Shown here: piece by piece, positions 60,408 through 64,000 of the stretch
Numbering within the stretch: the first letter of the stretch is position 1
Layout: each line of letters begins with the position of its first letter
Assembly: GCF_018413605.1 (NCBI RefSeq)
Contig: NZ_JAHCDN010000001.1
Span: 310,001 to 374,000 of the forward strand
Length of the DNA: 64,000 bases
Reading direction: 5' to 3'
DNA from: Variovorax sp. PCZ-1
GTDB taxonomy: Bacteria; Pseudomonadota; Gammaproteobacteria; Burkholderiales; Burkholderiaceae_C
Notes under the pieces: generated by a model
What the model was told of the DNA's origin: nothing
What the model saw: only the letters and a program-made list of their open reading frames with translations
Database searches by the model: none
Program-made: the position numbers and the translations under genes

Positions 60408-60666
60408 TGGTCAACTCAGCTTGGATTTCGTCAAAATGTTCTTGAGCAGTTTGAACGCGATAGCGGCCAGCGGCGATATCTGCGCGTGATTGTGCGAGTG
60501 CCGCATCCAGCTCACATTCACGCAAAAAGTGATATTGTTCCATGTCCATCACCACGAAGCGCCCTTTGCCGCGCACTGAAATCACGGCCTCGGATTGCCC
60601 TGCTAAGCCAGCTTCAATAGCGGCAATACCTTTGGTTTTGAGATCATTGGCAGCAATGGTCAGCAT
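60391..60666 (-). CDS. Phd/YefM-type antitoxin
   Basis: A 91-residue antitoxin with a Phd/YefM fold (IAANDLKTKGIAAIEAGLAG, then AVISVRGKGRFVVMDMEQYH) and a C-terminal toxin-binding helix (TAQEHFDEIQAELTNEKRQ). It forms the first gene of a type II module with the RelE-like toxin. A near-consensus promoter lies just upstream. Confidence 0.83.
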   Translation of the reverse strand: MLTIAANDLKTKGIAAIEAGLAGQSEAVISVRGKGRFVVMDMEQYHFLRECELDAALAQSRADIAAGRYRVQTAQEHFDEIQAELTNEKRQ

Positions 60667-60703
60667 AATAAATAGGCCTTTAAAGAGTGCGATTCAACGT
60701 GTG

Positions 60704-60732
60704 ATTATAAGTGCGAATAAAATCAAACACAA
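60704..60732 (-). promoter_or_regulatory. Probable promoter of the Phd/RelE module
   Basis: On the minus strand TTGTGT (60732-60727), a 17-base spacer and a perfect TATAAT (60709-60704) are found about 40 bases before the antitoxin start. The -10 is followed by an AT-rich leader. No clear palindrome is visible here, unlike the vapBC promoter. Confidence 0.55.
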
Positions 60733-60792
60733 CGAACGCAAACTTCACCTACTCGTTGTTGAACTCCACGAGTCAAGCATCATCTACCAAAC

Positions 60793-62832
60793 ATGACAAC
60801 CAATCCTCTCTTAGATTTCTCTGATCTCCCTCAATTTGCTGCGATCCAGCCTAGCCATGTAGCCGAGGCGGTGGATACGTTAATCGCACAAGCGAAAACT
60901 GCGCTGGATACAGTAACGAAAGCTGATTTCCCGGCTGATTGGAAAAAGCTCTCTAGCACACTGGATGTGCAAACTGAGAAGCTTTCCCGCGCTTGGGGCG
61001 CTGTAGGGCATTTGAATGCGGTGGCGGATACGCCTGAACTGCGGGCGGCTTATAACGAGAAGCTAGCAGCGGTGAGTGAGTTTTACACGGCGCTGGGCTC
61101 GGATGAGCGGTTGTTTGCGAAATACAAGGCGATTGATTCAGCGGCGCTCAATGCAGAGCAGAAGAAAGCGCATAGCAATGCGCTGCGCAGCTTCAAGCTG
61201 GGCGGTGCAGAATTGCAAGGCGCGGCCAAGGAGCGGTTTGCGGCGATTCAAACGCGGCTCTCGGAGCTCTCGCAAAAGTTCAGCGAGAACACGCTGGATT
61301 CCACCGAGGCCTTTGCTTACTTTGCTGCCGAGGAAGAACTCGATGGTTTGCCAGATGACGTGAAATCGACCGCGAAGCAACTGGCTGAGAAAGATGGTAA
61401 AGGTGGCTACAAGCTCACGTTGAAGATGCCTTGCTATTTGCCAGTGATGCAGTATGCCAAGAGCAGTGCCTTGCGTGAGAAGCTTTACATGGCACACAAC
61501 ACGCGAGCGAGTGAGCTGTTTGAAGGCGGCAAGTTTGATAACACGCCGATCATGCGCGAGATTTTGGCGCTGCGGCAGGAAGAATCCAAGCTGCTCGGCT
61601 ATACAAATTTTGCGCAAGTCTCTCTCGTGCCGAAGATGGCGAATTCTCCTGAGGAAGTGGTGAGTTTCTTACGCGATCTGGGCAAGCGTGCTAAGCCGTT
61701 TGCGCAAAAAGATGTGCAGGAGATGCGCGAGTTTGCGGCGAAAGAATTGGGGCTCAGCGATCCTCAAGCTTGGGATTGGCCTTTCATTGGCGAGAAGCTC
61801 AAAGAGGCGAAATACTCTTTCAGCGAGCAAGAAGTGAAGCAGTATTTCACTGCGCCCAAGGTGCTGGCCGGGCTGTTTAACATCATTCAAACACTGTTTG
61901 AAGTGGATATCCAGCGCGATCAAGCGCCGGTGTGGAATCCGAAGGTGGAGTTCTACGCTTTGATGCGTGGTGGTCAGAAGATTGCTCAGTTCTACCTCGA
62001 TACACCCGCGCGAGACGGCAAACGCGGCGGTGCATGGATGAATGATGTGCATTCGCGCTGGCTGCGCCCTGATACGAATCAATTGCAAATCCCCGTCGCG
62101 CATTTGATCTGCAATTTCGCCGATGGCGTGGACGGCAAGCCCGCCTTGCTCACGCATGACGATGTGATCACGCTCTTCCACGAGTTCGGCCATGGCCTGC
62201 ATCACATGCTCACGCAGGTGAGTGAGCGCGATGTGAGCGGCATCAGCGGCGTGGAGTGGGATGCGGTGGAGCTGCCCAGCCAATTCATGGAGAATTTTTG
62301 CTGGGAATGGGATGTCTTGAAGCACATGACGGCGCATGTGGATACCGGCGCACCGCTGCCGCGTGAGCTGTTTGACAAAATGCTCGCTGCCAAGAATTTC
62401 CAAAGCGGTTTGCAAACGATTCGCCAGATTGAATTTGCCCTGTTTGACATGCTGATGCACATGGAGCCAGACAGCACGAAGGCTGAGCCCTTAGAAATCT
62501 CCCGTGCAGTGCACAAAGAAGTCGGCGTGTTACCGCGCCCCGCTCAGGTGCGCACGCCCAACAGCTTCGGCCATGTGTTCTCCGGCGGCTACGCAGCGGG
62601 TTACTACAGTTACAAGTGGGCAGAATTGCTCTCTGCAGACGCGTATGCTGCGTTTGAAGAAGCGGCAACGCAGAGCGGCCAAGCGGCTGCAGCCCAGATC
62701 GAGGTGGGGCGCAAATACCGCAAAGAAGTGCTGGAAGTCGGTGGCAGCCGGTCAGCCGCCGAGAGCTTTGCCGCGTTCAGAGGCAGAGCCCCGCAGCTGG
62801 ATGCCCTGTTGCGCCACAGCGGCATGGCCTGA
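60793..62832 (+). CDS. prlC: Oligopeptidase A (M3 zinc metallopeptidase)
   Basis: A 679-residue M3 peptidase that degrades short peptides, including cleaved signal peptides. The zinc motif HEFGHGLHHML is followed by the second ligand region SGVEWDAVELPSQFMENFCW. The C-terminal YYSYKWAELLSADAYAAFEE is typical of PrlC. Full length, no repeat insert. It diverges from the antitoxin gene across 126 bases. Confidence 0.95.
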   Translation: MTTNPLLDFSDLPQFAAIQPSHVAEAVDTLIAQAKTALDTVTKADFPADWKKLSSTLDVQTEKLSRAWGAVGHLNAVADTPELRAAYNEKLAAVSEFYTALGSDERLFAKYKAIDSAALNAEQKKAHSNALRSFKLGGAELQGAAKERFAAIQTRLSELSQKFSENTLDSTEAFAYFAAEEELDGLPDDVKSTAKQLAEKDGKGGYKLTLKMPCYLPVMQYAKSSALREKLYMAHNTRASELFEGGKFDNTPIMREILALRQEESKLLGYTNFAQVSLVPKMANSPEEVVSFLRDLGKRAKPFAQKDVQEMREFAAKELGLSDPQAWDWPFIGEKLKEAKYSFSEQEVKQYFTAPKVLAGLFNIIQTLFEVDIQRDQAPVWNPKVEFYALMRGGQKIAQFYLDTPARDGKRGGAWMNDVHSRWLRPDTNQLQIPVAHLICNFADGVDGKPALLTHDDVITLFHEFGHGLHHMLTQVSERDVSGISGVEWDAVELPSQFMENFCWEWDVLKHMTAHVDTGAPLPRELFDKMLAAKNFQSGLQTIRQIEFALFDMLMHMEPDSTKAEPLEISRAVHKEVGVLPRPAQVRTPNSFGHVFSGGYAAGYYSYKWAELLSADAYAAFEEAATQSGQAAAAQIEVGRKYRKEVLEVGGSRSAAESFAAFRGRAPQLDALLRHSGMA

Positions 62833-62871
62833 TACCATTGAACACTACTTTGTCACGATATTGAGGTAACT

Positions 62872-63498
62872 ATGAAAAAGATAGCATTCTGCGCAGTATT
62901 CTTGCCGGCGATTGCCCTGTTTTCTTCTCAAATCTCTGCTCAGCAGTTGTACCGCATCGTTGGGCCCGATGGTCGCGTGACGTTTTCTGATCAACCTCCC
63001 CCACCGTCAGCCAACGCGAAAGTCACCACAGGGCGCGGCGGTTCGTTCAGCGATAGCGCAGGCGGAGCTGCCTTGCCTTTTGAGTTACGCAGTGTGGTGC
63101 AGCGTTTTCCTGTAACGCTGTATACCGGCAAAGACTGTAATCCTTGTGATGCTGGCCGCAATATGCTGCGTAATCGTGGCATTCCCTTCACCGAGCGCAC
63201 GGTAGAGAGCAATGACGACTTCGAGGCGCTCAAGCGTTTGTCGGGCGCATCCAGTTTGCCCTTGGCGACCGTGGGCAGCCAGCAGATGAAAGGCTTTTCG
63301 GATGCGGAGTGGACGCAGTTCCTCGATGCCGCAGGCTATCCCAAGACGTCCCAATTGCCCACGGGCTACCGCAACCCAGCGCCAAGCCCCATGGTGGCTC
63401 GTGTTGCACCTGCGCCCGCCGCCGCAGCTGCGCCTGCACCTGCCCCAACGCCTGCAGCCGCACCAGCGCCCAGCAACCCAGCAGGCATCAGGTTCTGA
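62872..63498 (+). CDS. Periplasmic DUF4124-glutaredoxin protein
   Basis: A 208-residue exported protein. A signal peptide (residues 1-23, cleaved after SQISA) is followed by a DUF4124 segment (QLYRIVGPDGRVTFSDQPPP) and a glutaredoxin-like domain (VTLYTGKDCNPCDAGRNML) with a CNPC active site. It ends in an alanine-proline-rich tail (about 175-208). Such proteins are common in Burkholderiales; a periplasmic redox role is likely but unproven. The DNA for the signal peptide matches the dispersed repeat at about 23 of 30 positions. Confidence 0.85.
   Translation: MKKIAFCAVFLPAIALFSSQISAQQLYRIVGPDGRVTFSDQPPPPSANAKVTTGRGGSFSDSAGGAALPFELRSVVQRFPVTLYTGKDCNPCDAGRNMLRNRGIPFTERTVESNDDFEALKRLSGASSLPLATVGSQQMKGFSDAEWTQFLDAAGYPKTSQLPTGYRNPAPSPMVARVAPAPAAAAAPAPAPTPAAAPAPSNPAGIRF
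62881..62932 (-). repeat. Possible dispersed repeat forming a signal peptide
   Basis: GATAGCATTCTGCGCAGTAT, then TCTTGCCGGCGATTGCCCTG, agrees with the reverse consensus AATAGCACTCTGCGCAGATT, then CTATGCCGGC at 23 of 30 positions. It is read in a third frame, giving KIAFCAVFLPAIALF, the hydrophobic core of the signal peptide. Confidence 0.5.
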
Positions 63499-63556
63499 TA
63501 AAAATTGGGCGAAAAATAGAGATGGCCGGCGCAGAATCTGCGCAGGCCGCTATTTA
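63499..63556 (+). repeat. Dispersed repeat, copy after the glutaredoxin-domain gene
   Basis: TGGCCGGCGCAGAATCTGCG, then CAGGCCGCTATTTATTCGG, filling the gap between this gene and the convergent scpA. Confidence 0.83.
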
Positions 63557-63568
63557 TTCGGGAGCAAA

Positions 63569-64000
63569 TTAGCTGGCGGGTGTGTAGGCCAAGCGCACGT
63601 AAATTGGTGCATAAGCTTCGGCCTGCGTGATCTCAATCAGCGTTTCTTTGCCCAATTCCAGCAGAGCAATGAATGTGACGACGAGCACCTGGGTGCCTTG
63701 GCTCGGATCAAACAGCTCTTCAAACTCCACAAATTTACGCCCCTGCAAACGCTTCAAAACGATACTCATGTGCTCGCGCACAGAAAGCTCTTCGCGGGTG
63801 ATTTTGTGATGCTGAATCAGCTTGGCGCGCTTCAAAATATCTCGCCAAGCTTCTTGTAAATCCACCACTTGCACATCGGGGAAGCGCGGCACCAAGCTTT
63901 GCTCAATATAAACCTGGGCGCGCAAATAATCGCGGCCAAAGGTGGGCAGGCTGTCTATTCTTGCCGCAGCCAGCTTCATGCGCTCGTATTCGAGCAGGCG
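63569..64000 (-). CDS. scpA: Segregation and condensation protein A, C-terminal part
   Basis: The 3' part of scpA; the frame runs through the window edge (RLLEYERMKLAAARID), so the gene is incomplete here only because of the window. ScpA is the kleisin that bridges SMC heads. FVEFEELFDPSQGTQVLVVT, then FIALLELGKETLIEITQAEA is the winged-helix C-terminal domain that binds the SMC head, ending in YAPIYVRLAYTPAS. Convergent with the glutaredoxin-domain gene. Confidence 0.9.
   Translation of the reverse strand, partial: RLLEYERMKLAAARIDSLPTFGRDYLRAQVYIEQSLVPRFPDVQVVDLQEAWRDILKRAKLIQHHKITREELSVREHMSIVLKRLQGRKFVEFEELFDPSQGTQVLVVTFIALLELGKETLIEITQAEAYAPIYVRLAYTPAS

Overview
The window reads as chromosome of a betaproteobacterium of the order Burkholderiales, most likely Comamonadaceae. 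The reasons are the Bug/TctC solute-binding proteins next to LysR regulators, the argD-argF cluster beside a DUF3579 gene, rpsT with the S20 sequence typical of the group, the sdhCDAB-sdhE-gltA operon, the rlmE-ftsH-folP-glmM cluster divergent from a YhbY gene, and the HAD-Rieske-SppA trio. Base composition is moderate for the order. I see no rRNA, tRNA, CRISPR array, prophage or complete insertion sequence.

Layout. 1-10.8 kb: end of a hybrid histidine kinase, a DUF2062 protein, then a catabolic cluster (LysR, TctC binding protein, N-acyl-D-amino-acid deacylase, D-amino acid aminotransferase, YbeD), a TSUP transporter, DUF1841, an FAD monooxygenase and a membrane protein with a degenerate GGDEF domain. 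10.4-14.1 kb: arginine biosynthesis (argD, argF), YkgJ, DUF3579, rpsT. 14.2-19.8 kb: a small defence block, a VapBC pair followed by a type III restriction-modification system. 19.8-28.9 kb: serB, nudB, hydrolase, transporter, a LysR/CoA-transferase/TctC catabolic group, Mpo1-like protein and a sugar-acid pair (FAH-family and enolase-superfamily enzymes). 29.3-34.6 kb: citrate synthase and succinate dehydrogenase, all on the minus strand. 34.8-39.1 kb: a membrane-anchored S1C protease and a MoxR-DUF58-VWA operon. 39.4-46.0 kb: a DNA-repair neighbourhood (FeS photolyase, Ogt, Ada-AlkA fusion) with folK, a D-threonine-aldolase-like enzyme and a DMT transporter. 46.1-49.1 kb: a 1000-residue surface lipoprotein with an internal duplication. 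49.3-53.9 kb: HAD, Rieske, SppA, PAS-LuxR regulator, 3-oxoacid CoA-transferase. 53.9-64.0 kb: glmM, folP, ftsH, rlmE, YhbY, a RelE/Phd pair, prlC, a DUF4124-glutaredoxin protein and the 3' end of scpA.

The most unusual content is not a gene but repeats. (1) About twenty copies of a roughly 45-80 bp element lie across the window in both orientations. Roughly half lie inside ordinary metabolic or repair genes, in frame, adding recognisably related peptides (for example IAPRADSMPA or YEHSAQIP) to unrelated enzymes, much as Rickettsia palindromic elements do. One decayed copy appears to form a signal peptide. (2) Two pairs of 104-126 bp hairpin elements lie at 28.9-29.2 and 39.1-39.4 kb. Each hairpin has its own unrelated but self-complementary arms around a shared GCAGNGA-TAAAGGRGGAG core, and in both pairs the copies point away from each other across a spacer of about 90 bp. 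(3) Four large inverted repeats are built from CGCAAAAG-type units. One has perfect 48-bp arms enclosing 112 bp with a small open frame. I know no described system matching (1) or (2), and could not search for one.
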